A stretch of DNA of 64,000 nt from an uncultured Clostridia bacterium (GCA_947589385.1 CANPZW010000007.1:1-64000), one strand, 5' to 3'. Counted from the stretch's first letter, positions 8,980 through 18,966 are shown. Program-made: numbers and translations. Notes: a model not told the origin generated them from the letters alone.

Positions 8980-9273
8980 TCACTTCTTAATGCACATTTT
9001 AATATATAAAAAAGCAAAATACGGCGAGATAAAGAAGAAAAGTACATATCCCGAATGGAAAGGGAATTTATCCAAAAAACTCCTTTCGCCTCTCACATGA
9101 AGGACAATATGATAGCAAAAAGCCCAAGGGAAACAAATCGCATCAATGCAAACAATCAACAATAAAATAAAATCCAAGACGTTTCCTACGCCGAGGCACA
9201 TTAGAGCATAGACCGACAGTGCCGTAAGTACAAGCGATATTATTGCAAGAATGAAGTGGATACGGGGTTTCAT
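8980..9273 (-). CDS. Small membrane protein
   Basis: 97 aa with three hydrophobic segments; 10 nt upstream of the next gene's start. Confidence 0.7.
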   Translation of the reverse strand: MKPRIHFILAIISLVLTALSVYALMCLGVGNVLDFILLLIVCIDAICFPWAFCYHIVLHVRGERSFLDKFPFHSGYVLFFFISPYFAFLYIKMCIKK

Positions 9274-9394
9274 TAGTTATGATTATAGATACTTGTTTTT
9301 AAGGATTATATAACGTATAAAATCGCATATAGGCAATGCCATTCCAAATGCGCATAACTAATCTCGGTTAAAAAACCGTGTAATAACAAATCGT

Positions 9395-9640
9395 TCATTT
9401 TTTCGGTTCCTCTTTATCGCCCTTTTTTGATTTCTTGTCGTTCGGCTTGAAAGCAAATACATTGATAACATTGAGAAGCAGACCGCACGGTATGAGAATA
9501 TTAGCTATATGAATAAGCGAAGAATTGCTTCCATGTATACCAACCAGTCCGATTGTAAATGCCGCAATCAATAAGAGGGTTGTGCATCCGAACATTGTCC
9601 AAAAAATGATTTTTCTTGTCTTATCTGTCATTCGTTTCAT
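9395..9640 (-). CDS. Small membrane protein of the shared-junction cluster (N-terminus MKRMTDK)
   Basis: 81 aa, two hydrophobic segments; start overlaps the previous stop by 20 nt (9621-9640). Confidence 0.78.
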   Translation of the reverse strand: MKRMTDKTRKIIFWTMFGCTTLLLIAAFTIGLVGIHGSNSSLIHIANILIPCGLLLNVINVFAFKPNDKKSKKGDKEEPKK

Positions 9641-9959
9641 TGTCGTTCTCCTCGTTTGCGATTTCTTCGATCAGTTTTTTGTACTTTCGCATTTTGACGC
9701 AGCAGAATACATGCAGCGCGAAAAGCACCAAGACAACGGCAAGCAAAATCCCCCCGAATATCTTGCTGTAAAGAAAAGGCGCTTTCACTTCGAGGTCGGT
9801 AAATTCTTTCAGAATAGTCAACAGAAATACGCCTATTCCGAAAACGCCAATGACTATTGCCGTAATGGTGCAAATTTTAGACCACTTCACAAATTTTTCA
9901 ACGTTATTGTCGAAATCGTTGTTTCCCGTCTTTATTGACTTATCGGTCGTTCGTTTCAT
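9621..9959 (-). CDS. Small membrane protein of the shared-junction cluster (MKRTTDK...NDNETNDR)
   Basis: ATG at 9959 preferred over the track's 10037; 20-nt overlap with each neighbour (9940-9959 and 9621-9640). Confidence 0.78.
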   Translation of the reverse strand: MKRTTDKSIKTGNNDFDNNVEKFVKWSKICTITAIVIGVFGIGVFLLTILKEFTDLEVKAPFLYSKIFGGILLAVVLVLFALHVFCCVKMRKYKKLIEEIANEENDNETNDR

Positions 9960-10452
9960 CTTCGCGCTTCTCCGTGTTTTCTTCTTTGTACGAGGCGGCG
10001 ATTTCCTCGTCCGCTCGCTTTTCGTCTTTGATTTCACGACTTACGGAATATTCGACGGCAAGGGCGGACGCCGTTACCAATACCATCGAAATCGTAACAA
10101 TAGCCATTGCAGACGCGCCCGGGACATTGCAAAACGCCATTATTGCATAAGAGACAGCCGAAATTGTTCCGCCGACAAGCGCAACACAAGCGGCAACAGT
10201 ATGCTTTTTATCGCGTTTATTGACGAAGTTGCTTTTATGGAGTTTTTTGCGAATAAGAATATCCGCCTGCCAAAGCAGCGATACGACAAGCATCAGAATT
10301 ATTTCGATATGCAATAAAACGCGATTATCTTGTCCCATGAACAAAAATACAAGATACGCAATGCCGACGCCGGCAACCGCAAAATATATCACTATTCGCA
10401 ATACATTGTAAATGATTTCGTAAATCTTCGCCTTATTTGTCATTCTTTTCAT
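9940..10452 (-). CDS. Small membrane protein of the shared-junction cluster (MKRMTNK...EDETNDR)
   Basis: ATG at 10452 preferred over 10476; four hydrophobic segments; 20-nt overlaps at 10433-10452 and 9940-9959. Confidence 0.78.
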   Translation of the reverse strand: MKRMTNKAKIYEIIYNVLRIVIYFAVAGVGIAYLVFLFMGQDNRVLLHIEIILMLVVSLLWQADILIRKKLHKSNFVNKRDKKHTVAACVALVGGTISAVSYAIMAFCNVPGASAMAIVTISMVLVTASALAVEYSVSREIKDEKRADEEIAASYKEENTEKREDETNDR

Positions 10453-11197
10453 CGTCGCTCTCCCTTTCTTTTTCATTCAAGGCTGAATTTTTCATTTTGA
10501 TTTTCTTTTTTATAAATTCTTGTAAATAAAAGAATTCGCACCCTATCAGCATGCACGAGATAATGATAAATCCTAAAATAGTAAAATGATCGTAAACAGT
10601 AAAATAATCGGATTTTTGTTTTATAAGATAGACCGCAAACAAGGCGACTACACCCATAAGCAATATGGTCGTTGTAATTATTCCAAAAATAGCAGACTCT
10701 CGATTTTTTGTTTTTGTCACTTTGCTTAACGTATAGTCTATGTAACAAACTTCGTTATTGTCTTTTTTGCGGAAGAGCATTGTTACCCAAAAATAAAATA
10801 AACCCGTTGCCACAACCAAATATAGGCAGAGAAACAAATATTTTAAGTAGTTTTCCATTGCCGACTTAAAAGATAAAATCATTACTACGTAGCCGAGAAC
10901 AAACATTATCGGCTTAGATAAAAACATTAAAATTCTCGCCGTTGGCATAAGGAATTCGCCTGTTTTTCGGACTACCCTCATTTCGAAAAAGCAACTGCAA
11001 AATGAGGTCACTACGGCAAGGAACAAAAGCAGCCATAAGCCGTTCCTTGTGTTATTAAGATTACCACTTAAAACACAAAGCATAAAAGCAGTCATAGAAG
11101 CAAAGCAAATCGAATTTCTTATGATTACGCTCTTAAATAATTGTTTTATCGTTTTTTCTCTAAGCATTATGTCTTTTTTATCGGTCATTTGTTTCAT
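10433..11197 (-). CDS. Multi-pass membrane protein of the shared-junction cluster (MKQMTDK...DDEKNDK)
   Basis: ATG at 11197 preferred over 11269; about six hydrophobic segments; 20-nt overlaps at 11178-11197 and 10433-10452. Confidence 0.78.
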   Translation of the reverse strand: MKQMTDKKDIMLREKTIKQLFKSVIIRNSICFASMTAFMLCVLSGNLNNTRNGLWLLLFLAVVTSFCSCFFEMRVVRKTGEFLMPTARILMFLSKPIMFVLGYVVMILSFKSAMENYLKYLFLCLYLVVATGLFYFWVTMLFRKKDNNEVCYIDYTLSKVTKTKNRESAIFGIITTTILLMGVVALFAVYLIKQKSDYFTVYDHFTILGFIIISCMLIGCEFFYLQEFIKKKIKMKNSALNEKERESDDEKNDK

Positions 11198-11513
11198 CGT
11201 CGTTATCCTTATGTTCTTCTTTTTTGTTTTTTGCCGCATAAATCTTTTTAAGAAAACAGGTATAAACAATTACCGCCGCTGTTGCCACGGCGAATACTAA
11301 AATCGGAGCAAGGTATTTAATTTCCCAACTGTCAATGTAATAAGCACTCGTGATAGTTGCCGAAAAAATGCCCGACGAGAACGTTATAATACCGATCAGC
11401 CAATCTCTTTTCTTTTTCAAGTTATTATATTGCCTGTCATACAACCCGACAAATAAACAGTATGCGGCAACAATCAAGGATACAAAAAGCACCGTTAGCA
11501 AATAACTTGTCAT
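11178..11513 (-). CDS. Small membrane protein, first gene of the shared-junction cluster (...NDDETNDR)
   Basis: 111 aa, three hydrophobic segments; C-terminal tail encoded by the overlap motif. Confidence 0.75.
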   Translation of the reverse strand: MTSYLLTVLFVSLIVAAYCLFVGLYDRQYNNLKKKRDWLIGIITFSSGIFSATITSAYYIDSWEIKYLAPILVFAVATAAVIVYTCFLKKIYAAKNKKEEHKDNDDETNDR

Positions 11514-11646
11514 ATACTCTCCTATAAGTCAGCGCTTGCCCTTTGCGGCAAACTTAACTATATCATTATAATTATATCGCTTTTTCTTAAAACGGCAAAG
11601 CCTTTTAACTTGACATTTTCTTTGCAATCTGTTGACAACGCTTTTT

Positions 11647-11676
11647 TGCAAAAAAAGAGCAGCTTCTGACGCTCCT
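11647..11676 (-). terminator. Terminator of the XRE-TM gene
   Basis: Minus strand GGAGCGTCAGAAGCTGCTCTTTTTTT: short hairpin followed by a T-run. Confidence 0.6.
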
Positions 11677-11682
11677 TAATCA

Positions 11683-12204
11683 TTACAATCTCTTATTTTT
11701 ATCTTGTGTCTTTAATATAATTATGCCGACGTCGATAAGTATCAATATTACGCTCACCGCCAGCAGGACGTAAAAAACATATTGCGGAATGCTGTACGAG
11801 TTGTCCATCATATCCCCGGTATTGGACGTCAAACAGATGAAGCCCATTAGTACCGTAACAATAGTCATAATCAGGGCTACCGCCCAAACAACCCCTATCA
11901 ATATCGTAAAAACCTTCTGTTTTTTGATACGACGAGCGTTATTCAGGCGGTCACTATCGTTATTGGCGACGTCCGCCGTTCCGATAAATTCTTCCCGCGA
12001 CAAATCCAAAACTTGACATAACATATCTATATTATCGTTATTCGGTTGAAATTTGTCATTCTCCCATTGGGAAATCGTCTGGCGGGACACCCCGACTAAT
12101 CCCGCCAAATATTCTTGCGAAAATCCTTTTGCTTTGCGCGCCTTGTAGATTTTATCTCCCAAATAATTTTCCAAAACCGCCTCCATATCAAAAAAATTTT
12201 TCAT
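11683..12204 (-). CDS. XRE-family HTH regulator with C-terminal transmembrane segments
   Basis: KIYKARKAKGFSQEYLAGLVGVSRQTISQWENDKFQPNNDNIDMLC HTH, then two hydrophobic helices. Start could also be 12186. Confidence 0.88.
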   Translation of the reverse strand: MKNFFDMEAVLENYLGDKIYKARKAKGFSQEYLAGLVGVSRQTISQWENDKFQPNNDNIDMLCQVLDLSREEFIGTADVANNDSDRLNNARRIKKQKVFTILIGVVWAVALIMTIVTVLMGFICLTSNTGDMMDNSYSIPQYVFYVLLAVSVILILIDVGIIILKTQDKNKRL

Positions 12205-12330
12205 GTTAATTATATCATAAAATCGACCTGCAAATCAAGCGGTCGTTTTCTGTTTACAAAGTTCTTGGTCAGAAGCGCAGAGAAATTGTTTTTTCTGCGG
12301 CGAAAAATAAGATTATTAAGGTTACAACTA

Positions 12331-12371
12331 TTATCAAAACGGCGCGGCTTTAAGCCGCGCCGTTTTGATAA
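12331..12371. terminator. Near-perfect palindromic terminator
   Basis: TTATCAAAACGGCGCGGCTT-T-AAGCCGCGCCGTTTTGATAA: 20-bp arms just downstream of uppP (-). Confidence 0.75.
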
Positions 12372-12403
12372 CCATTACGATAAAATTAAAAAAAATATTA
12401 AAT

Positions 12404-13222
12404 TCAGAAAATTCCCACGCATTTCAGCACTATGCAGACTACCGCCAAAAGTATCAAATACAGACTGAACCACTTGTAATTGGTTTTTTGGATAGCTTTC
12501 AGCATTATTTTGATGGCGAACAGCCCCGAAACCGCCGAAACTATAAAACCCAGGGCTACTGCCCAACCGTACTCTGCGCCGCCTGCGGCAAAATCCGCCT
12601 TAATGCTGCCGTCCGCTATTCCCTTGACAAGTTCCAATAGAAACCCGCCCAAAATCACGGGAACGGACATCAGGAAAGAAAACTTTGCGACATCCTCGCT
12701 TTTTCCGCCTGCCAGCGTGCCGGCGCATATCGTAGAACCGCTACGTGAAATCCCGGGGAATATCGCAATCGCCTGCGCAAGCCCCATCGGAATCACCGTT
12801 TTAAAACTTAAAGGCAAAAACCGCTTCCTCTTCTTCGCCAACGTTTCCGTCACGAAAAGCACCGCAGCCGTTAAGGTAAAGCATACCGCGAGAAGCACCG
12901 CAGCCCATTCCCAATCGTAAAACCAATAGTCAAGTTCGGTAAGGCTTGCAATCACGCCAAATATCGCGGCGGGAACGGAAGCCAACACGAGATAGCCGAG
13001 GTTTTTATAAGGCTTTTTGAACAACGAAAGTATGTCTTTGAAGAAAACTATACAAACCGCAACGAGCGTGCCCAAATGAAATGTTATAGATACGAGCTGT
13101 GCGTTTTGCGTGCTTACGCCGAGTACGTTCTGAAAAAACGATAGATGCCCCGAAGACGATACGGGGAGAAATTCCGTAAGCCCCTGCACAAGTCCCAAAA
13201 CAACAGCCTGCCAAATTTCCAT
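12404..13222 (-). CDS. uppP: Undecaprenyl-diphosphatase (BacA/UppP)
   Basis: MEIWQAVVLGLVQGLTEFLPVSSSGHL and IAIFPGISRSGSTI signature motifs. Confidence 0.96.
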   Translation of the reverse strand: MEIWQAVVLGLVQGLTEFLPVSSSGHLSFFQNVLGVSTQNAQLVSITFHLGTLVAVCIVFFKDILSLFKKPYKNLGYLVLASVPAAIFGVIASLTELDYWFYDWEWAAVLLAVCFTLTAAVLFVTETLAKKRKRFLPLSFKTVIPMGLAQAIAIFPGISRSGSTICAGTLAGGKSEDVAKFSFLMSVPVILGGFLLELVKGIADGSIKADFAAGGAEYGWAVALGFIVSAVSGLFAIKIMLKAIQKTNYKWFSLYLILLAVVCIVLKCVGIF

Positions 13223-13248
13223 ACTATATTATATTATCCGAACAAGAA

Positions 13249-15453
13249 TTATTCGTTATATAAATTCTTTATTCTCGAATCGTATTTAACAACCGTGTCA
13301 TTTGTATTGAACTGGTTTTTAAGCTGGGTTTCGCGGGTGGTGGAAATATCGTTTATCGCGGTGGATTTAATCCATTCGAAGAACAGATTTTCAAACGTAC
13401 CCTCCACTTTTACGTTCGCTTTCCAATCGGGAGCGTATTCGTCGCCGCCTAAGGAATTGCCGTTTCCGTCGGACTCACCGAAAGTATAGGTAACGTAAAT
13501 CAAATGCCAGCCGTAATCGCCCGCGCAGACGTTGAACGAGCCCGCGCCCTTCGCAATCGCCTTATGCGCGGCGGTTTCAAATTCCTTGATATAACCCGTG
13601 GAATCGCCGAGTTTTACGGAATATCCGAGATAATTGGAAAGCACTCCTGTATCCGTCGTATAGGCGTATTGAAGTTCGTTTACCGCCGCAAGCGCCTTAT
13701 ACTGGGCGCTCTCTTTATTCAAAAGCCCGCCCCTGTACTGCTTTTCTTCCAAGTTTTCGGTGAAAGTCACTTTACCGTCAGCATATATGAAATTTTCGTA
13801 ATTTATCTCTTTCTTATCCTTGTCGGAATAGAAAGTATCCTCTGTTAGTTTTTCGTAATAATTTGTTGTCTTTTCGTAGGACGCGCTGCCTTCGTCACCG
13901 AGAGCGTAATCTACATAGCTCTTGAACTCTTCAAGCATATCGTCTATCGTAAGCTTGTTGGGAACAAGCCAATAGCCGCCCTCTTCCTTTTCATACACTT
14001 TTCCGTTATAGGCGTATTTGCCAAGATATTTTTCTATCTGTTCATAACGCTCGGTATTCGTAAGGTTGTTTTCGAAGAACAGCCACTCCCTGTCGTTCTC
14101 AGCGCCCGCGTAGTAATCCGTGCCCGCGGCAAACGACTTGTCCGCCGCCTTAAAGGAATAATCCGTTGTGCCGTTGAACCATGCCGAACGCTGGTCGTAA
14201 GTCTTAATCTGTTGCAGAAGTTCGTTGCGCTTTTTGTAATAAGTGAAAGTGTAGCCGCCGTCGTCGTCCGCATAATCCGCCTGATATTCGGTCAATTTGG
14301 CGCTCTGAACGGCGTCGAAAGGAAGCAATATGTTATAAACCAAACCGAACGTGCCTTCGCCCTCGGTATCGGGGGAATAGAGCACGAAAGACGTATCGGA
14401 CATGTTGTCCATTGCCGTGCCGAACGAGGAAGCTTTACTGTAAGTTTCCCGTGCGTCGCGCAGAAGGTCGTTATAAGCCTTATCTATATAGTCATACGTG
14501 CCGCCGTCCGAAAGAAGTTCTTCCTTTGCGTCCTCGTAAAGGTGATAATATTTTTCAAGCGCCCTGCCTTCAAGCTGGGTAACGTATTCTTTGCGGAAGT
14601 ATTCTACTCCGTTTACGACGTCGCGAAGATTGTCGGTTGCGGGGTCTATAAGGTCGTTCTGTATGAAAGTCGCCGTGAAATCGTCGTAAGCCTTAATCCT
14701 GGTCGCCTTTGTGGTGCCGTCCTTTGCGTCGTCCTTATAAGCTCCGCTATCCGCAAGCTGGAAGCCCTCATAGCCCGTATAGACGTTGTAGTCAAGCTTT
14801 CCGTCCTTTGCGGGATAAAAGTCCTCCTTTTCGGTGTCGGCGCCCGCAGGCGTCGCGCGGGTTTCCGTGCCGGCGTTCGATTCTTCGTCTTCGAGATACG
14901 CCTCTTCCGCAGAATCTATCGCAGAATTGAGCGCGGAATAGAATTTATATTTGGCAATTTTGACGTCCTTATCGGGGTCGTCGGGCTCTCCGACGGGGTC
15001 GTTGAGGAGATATTCCAACTTTTCGGTATAAGTGCTTTTCGAATTATACTCCGCTTTGACGGCTTCGGCAGAACTGCTCTCCGCCTTGTAAGCGAGGAGA
15101 TACATTACAGCGTACTGGGTAAGCACGGCGTTATCTACAAGCCCGTCGAGAAGGGTGTTGAAAGTCTGTTCCGCAGACCAGCCGTAATTGCTCTGATAGC
15201 TGTAACCTACGTTTAAGTAATACGCCATAAGCTCGCTCTTTAAAATCGAGCTTGTCCCGACCGTATCCTTATATTCCTTTACAAGCTTATCCTCCTGCTC
15301 GGAAAGGTCCTGCGCGTTGGCGATGTTTACTTCGGCTATAACCTGCTTATAGTCCTTCGCGTTGTCGGAGGTGACGAGCGAACAGCCCGTAAATGCCGCC
15401 GTGAACGCAATGGACGAAGCTAAAAGCGTGCCTACTATTCTTTTCTTTTTCAT
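13249..15453 (-). CDS. Large lipoprotein, SurA/PrsA (parvulin-like) related
   Basis: MKKKRIVGTLLASSIAFTAAFTGCSL lipobox; helical SurA_N-like N-terminus; near C-terminus GSFNVCAGDYGWHLIYVTYTFGE resembles the end of a rotamase domain. Start at ATG 15453. Confidence 0.65.
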   Translation of the reverse strand: MKKKRIVGTLLASSIAFTAAFTGCSLVTSDNAKDYKQVIAEVNIANAQDLSEQEDKLVKEYKDTVGTSSILKSELMAYYLNVGYSYQSNYGWSAEQTFNTLLDGLVDNAVLTQYAVMYLLAYKAESSSAEAVKAEYNSKSTYTEKLEYLLNDPVGEPDDPDKDVKIAKYKFYSALNSAIDSAEEAYLEDEESNAGTETRATPAGADTEKEDFYPAKDGKLDYNVYTGYEGFQLADSGAYKDDAKDGTTKATRIKAYDDFTATFIQNDLIDPATDNLRDVVNGVEYFRKEYVTQLEGRALEKYYHLYEDAKEELLSDGGTYDYIDKAYNDLLRDARETYSKASSFGTAMDNMSDTSFVLYSPDTEGEGTFGLVYNILLPFDAVQSAKLTEYQADYADDDGGYTFTYYKKRNELLQQIKTYDQRSAWFNGTTDYSFKAADKSFAAGTDYYAGAENDREWLFFENNLTNTERYEQIEKYLGKYAYNGKVYEKEEGGYWLVPNKLTIDDMLEEFKSYVDYALGDEGSASYEKTTNYYEKLTEDTFYSDKDKKEINYENFIYADGKVTFTENLEEKQYRGGLLNKESAQYKALAAVNELQYAYTTDTGVLSNYLGYSVKLGDSTGYIKEFETAAHKAIAKGAGSFNVCAGDYGWHLIYVTYTFGESDGNGNSLGGDEYAPDWKANVKVEGTFENLFFEWIKSTAINDISTTRETQLKNQFNTNDTVVKYDSRIKNLYNE

Positions 15454-15531
15454 AATCAGTAACTCCGAAAAAGGTTTATATGCAAAATCTTTTATCATTA
15501 TATAATATTTTTGATATTATGGCAATTGATT

Positions 15532-18500
15532 TTAAACGCCTTGAAGGGCAAATTTCAAAAATTTTGTCATGTTTAGCATAATTTTGCGCGGCGAACCGTC
15601 GTTTTTGAACACTACGAGAGGGGCGCGCGCCATGGAAAGGGTTATAATGCTCTTATATTTTTCAAGCGCGGAAGAAAGACGGGCATCGTTTAAGCTGTTG
15701 ACCGAAGGCAGTTCCAGAAAGCTTTCCTGCCTGCTTACGGTTATGCGCTTTACGTTGAATTTTTGCGCGTAAGCTTTCAGAACGGCTATCACGAGAAGGT
15801 TTAGGACTTCATCCGGCAAAGGTCCGTAATTGTCCTCGACCGAACGGCAGACCCGCTTATAATCGTCTATGGAACGTATTTCCGCAATGCGCTTATAGCA
15901 GTCCAGCCTGCCCGCGCTGCTTTCGATATAATTTTCGGGGATATAAGCCGTAGTCTTGATTTCGAGTTCGGCAGAAAGCTGCGCCTCGCCCGTGAGCTCC
16001 TCTTTGAGAAGTTTTGAATACAGTTCGTATCCCACTTTATCCATATGCCCGTGCTGTTCCGCACCGAGGACGTTGCCCGCGCCGCGGATTTCCAAATCGC
16101 GCATGGCAATTTTAAAGCCCGAACCCAGCTCGGTGAATTTCATTATGGCTTTCAAACGCTCGGTGGCGTCCGAGGTAAGCACTTTTTCGCCCTTGAAAGT
16201 GAAATACGCCTGCGCGAGACGGGAACTTCTGCCCACCCTGCCGCGAAGCTGGTAAAGCTGGGATATACCAAGGCTGTCGCTGTCGATAACAATCAACGTA
16301 TTCGCGTTGGGAAGGTCTATGCCGTTTTCGATTATCGTTGTGGTGACAAGCACGTTATACTCGCCCCGGTAAAAGGAAAATACCGAATTTTCAAGCGATT
16401 CTCTGTCCATTCTGCCGTGGGCGAAAGTAGTTCGCGCCTCGGGAACTATGGCTTTTATCCTTTCGGTGAACGCCGCTATGCTATCCACCCTGTTGTAGAG
16501 AATGAATACCTGCCCTCCGCGGGAAATTTCGCGAATCACGGCGTCGCGGATAAGCGTTTCGCTCTCTTCCACAACATAGGTCTGCACGGGCAGCCGTTTT
16601 TGCGGGGGAGTGTTGATAGTGGAAATATCGCGGATACCTGCAAGCGACATATGCAGCGTGCGCGGTATGGGCGTTGCCGTCATTGTAAGGCAGTCAACGT
16701 CCTTTTTGACGTGCTTTATCTTTTCCTTGTGTTCCACGCCGAAACGCTGTTCCTCGTCCAAAACCAACAGCCCGAGGTCGTAAAATTTAACGTCGTCCGA
16801 AAGCAGGCGGTGAGTGCCTATAATCAAATCAATGTCGCCGTTAGCGAGGGCTTTCAGCGTTTCCGCCTGTTGGGCGGGAGTTTTGAAGCGGTTTAGTTTA
16901 TCCACGCGCACGCCAAATTCCGCAAAACGCTCCACGGCAGTGTTGTAATGCTGTTCTGAAAGCACCGTGCTGGGGCACATTATCGCCGCCTGTTTGCCGC
17001 CGAGCACGGCGAGATATACCGCCCGCAGCGCGACTTCCGTCTTTCCGTAGCCGACGTCGCCGCAGAGAAGTCTGTCCATGACCTTTTCGGAACACATGTC
17101 TTTTTTTATTTCCTCTATGGAAATAAGCTGGTCGGGCGTTTCCTCGTACTTGAAAGAATCTTCGAACTCCTGCATCATTACGGCGTTTTCGGGAAAGGCA
17201 AAGCCCTTTTTAGCCTGTCTTTCTGCGTATAATTCCTTCAAATCGAAGGCAAGCTTGCGGATGGATTGGCGAACTCTTTCTTTGACCCTTTCGAAATCTG
17301 CGCCGCCTATTTTGGAAAGCGGGGGGTCGCCGTCGCCGACATATTTCGAGAGCACGTCCATCTGCTCGACGGGAACGTACAGCACGTCGCCGCCCTTATA
17401 CTGGACGGCTACATATTCCTTTATCCCGTCAGTCGTTTCGATACGTTGGGTGCCCGTGATTTTGCCTATTCCGTGCTTTTCATGCACGCAGAAATCGCCT
17501 ATTTCGGGGGCGACGAACATATCCCCCCTGCGGCGGCGGACCCTTTTTACCGCCGCCTTCGTAAACAAGTCGGCGCTACCGATTATGACAAGCTTACATT
17601 CGTGCAGGATGAGCCCGCGTTCGAGTTCCTCGGACGAAGCGGCAATCCCGCGCAGGGCTTCCAGCCTGTCGGGAACGGGGTATGAGGGCAGATATTCGTC
17701 CTCAATCATTCCGCTAAGTCTTTGGGAACGCTCTACGCTGCCCGTAAAAGCCAGAATACGGTAACCGTTTTGCAGCCAGCTTTTTGCGTCCGAAAAGAAC
17801 TGCGGCAGGGAATTAAGATAGGAAGGCGCGGGCGTGGATTTAAGCGTAAAAGTCTTTAAAGGTCTGAAAAAAGCCGTACCCGACGTAAAAGTCTGCACCG
17901 CCATACAGCGGAATTTTGCAAAACGTTCAGCCATTTCCTCGGGGGAAAGCAGCTGGTTTAAAGAAAAATCGAACGCCTCTCCACCCTTTTTCAAATCGGA
18001 AACGCGCTCCTTATGTTCTCGGTAAACCCCCTCCATTCTGTCGGAGATTTGTTTACATTCGTCGAACACTATCAGAGTATCTTGGGGGAGATAAGCGAAT
18101 ACGTCCCTTGAATTTTCAAGCAGCGGCATCACGAACGACGCGCCCGAAAAGGGAATACCGAGGGACATTTTTTCGCATACTTCGTCAGCAATGGCGCGGG
18201 CGCGGCCGTAAGCTTTTACGTCGGGCATTGTTTTGACGCCGTCGGTCAAAACCTGCCTTACGCGGATAAGGTCGCCCGCAGTAAACGGCGCGTCAACGGC
18301 GGAAACTATTTCGAGCACGTCACACTCTTCAAGGCGTTCACCGCCGACCGGCTCATAGGGACGGATTTTTTCGACCGTATCCCCGAAGAAATCAACGCGG
18401 GCGGGATTTTCGGAATTTATGGGATAAATATCCAAAATATCGCCGCGGATAGCAAAACTGCCGCGGCTGTCCGCCGAATATTCGCGCGTGTAGCCCATGG

Positions 18501-18945
18501 ACACAAGCTTTTGCGGCAAACCCGAATAATCGTAATCCTTACCCCTTTCAAGCTTTATAACTTCAACACGGGCGGGAACTAGCTGCATCAAAGCCTCCGC
18601 TTCCGCCACCGCGCAATCGGCTCCTGCGGCAAGTTCGGCAAGCGCGCAAATTCTTTTATAAAGGGCGTCCTTTGAAAGGGCGTCCTTATACAGAACGGCT
18701 TCGTCCTTTGCGGAAATCAGGGCGCATTTTTTGCCCGTCAGAACCGTGAGGGCGGCTTGCGCTTTCCGTGCGGAAACCGCGTCGGCGGTTACATACAGAA
18801 TCTTAGGCGAAACCACTGCCGCGGTGAGAAATTTATGCGTATCGGACAACCCGAAAACCGCCGTCGGCGTGCCGAGGCGGACTTCTTCTGAAAGGGCGGG
18901 ATAATCGCCGTATAGATTTTTGCAGGAAAAAAACGAAGTTTTCAA
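15532..18945 (-). CDS. mfd: Transcription-repair coupling factor
   Basis: 1137 aa; GDVGYGKTEVALRAVYLAVLGGKQAAIMCPSTVLSEQHY, DEEQRFGVEHKEKIK, LYQLRGRVGRSSRLAQAYF. Start codon appears to be TTG at 18945. Confidence 0.97.
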   Translation of the reverse strand: MKTSFFSCKNLYGDYPALSEEVRLGTPTAVFGLSDTHKFLTAAVVSPKILYVTADAVSARKAQAALTVLTGKKCALISAKDEAVLYKDALSKDALYKRICALAELAAGADCAVAEAEALMQLVPARVEVIKLERGKDYDYSGLPQKLVSMGYTREYSADSRGSFAIRGDILDIYPINSENPARVDFFGDTVEKIRPYEPVGGERLEECDVLEIVSAVDAPFTAGDLIRVRQVLTDGVKTMPDVKAYGRARAIADEVCEKMSLGIPFSGASFVMPLLENSRDVFAYLPQDTLIVFDECKQISDRMEGVYREHKERVSDLKKGGEAFDFSLNQLLSPEEMAERFAKFRCMAVQTFTSGTAFFRPLKTFTLKSTPAPSYLNSLPQFFSDAKSWLQNGYRILAFTGSVERSQRLSGMIEDEYLPSYPVPDRLEALRGIAASSEELERGLILHECKLVIIGSADLFTKAAVKRVRRRRGDMFVAPEIGDFCVHEKHGIGKITGTQRIETTDGIKEYVAVQYKGGDVLYVPVEQMDVLSKYVGDGDPPLSKIGGADFERVKERVRQSIRKLAFDLKELYAERQAKKGFAFPENAVMMQEFEDSFKYEETPDQLISIEEIKKDMCSEKVMDRLLCGDVGYGKTEVALRAVYLAVLGGKQAAIMCPSTVLSEQHYNTAVERFAEFGVRVDKLNRFKTPAQQAETLKALANGDIDLIIGTHRLLSDDVKFYDLGLLVLDEEQRFGVEHKEKIKHVKKDVDCLTMTATPIPRTLHMSLAGIRDISTINTPPQKRLPVQTYVVEESETLIRDAVIREISRGGQVFILYNRVDSIAAFTERIKAIVPEARTTFAHGRMDRESLENSVFSFYRGEYNVLVTTTIIENGIDLPNANTLIVIDSDSLGISQLYQLRGRVGRSSRLAQAYFTFKGEKVLTSDATERLKAIMKFTELGSGFKIAMRDLEIRGAGNVLGAEQHGHMDKVGYELYSKLLKEELTGEAQLSAELEIKTTAYIPENYIESSAGRLDCYKRIAEIRSIDDYKRVCRSVEDNYGPLPDEVLNLLVIAVLKAYAQKFNVKRITVSRQESFLELPSVNSLNDARLSSALEKYKSIITLSMARAPLVVFKNDGSPRKIMLNMTKFLKFALQGV

Positions 18946-18966
18946 TTTTTTACTTTATTTATGGCG

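Noticed and set aside
14212-15216. 334-aa plus-strand ORF
   Set aside because: Entirely antisense to the SurA-like lipoprotein gene; composition looks like mirrored codon usage, with no domain motifs.
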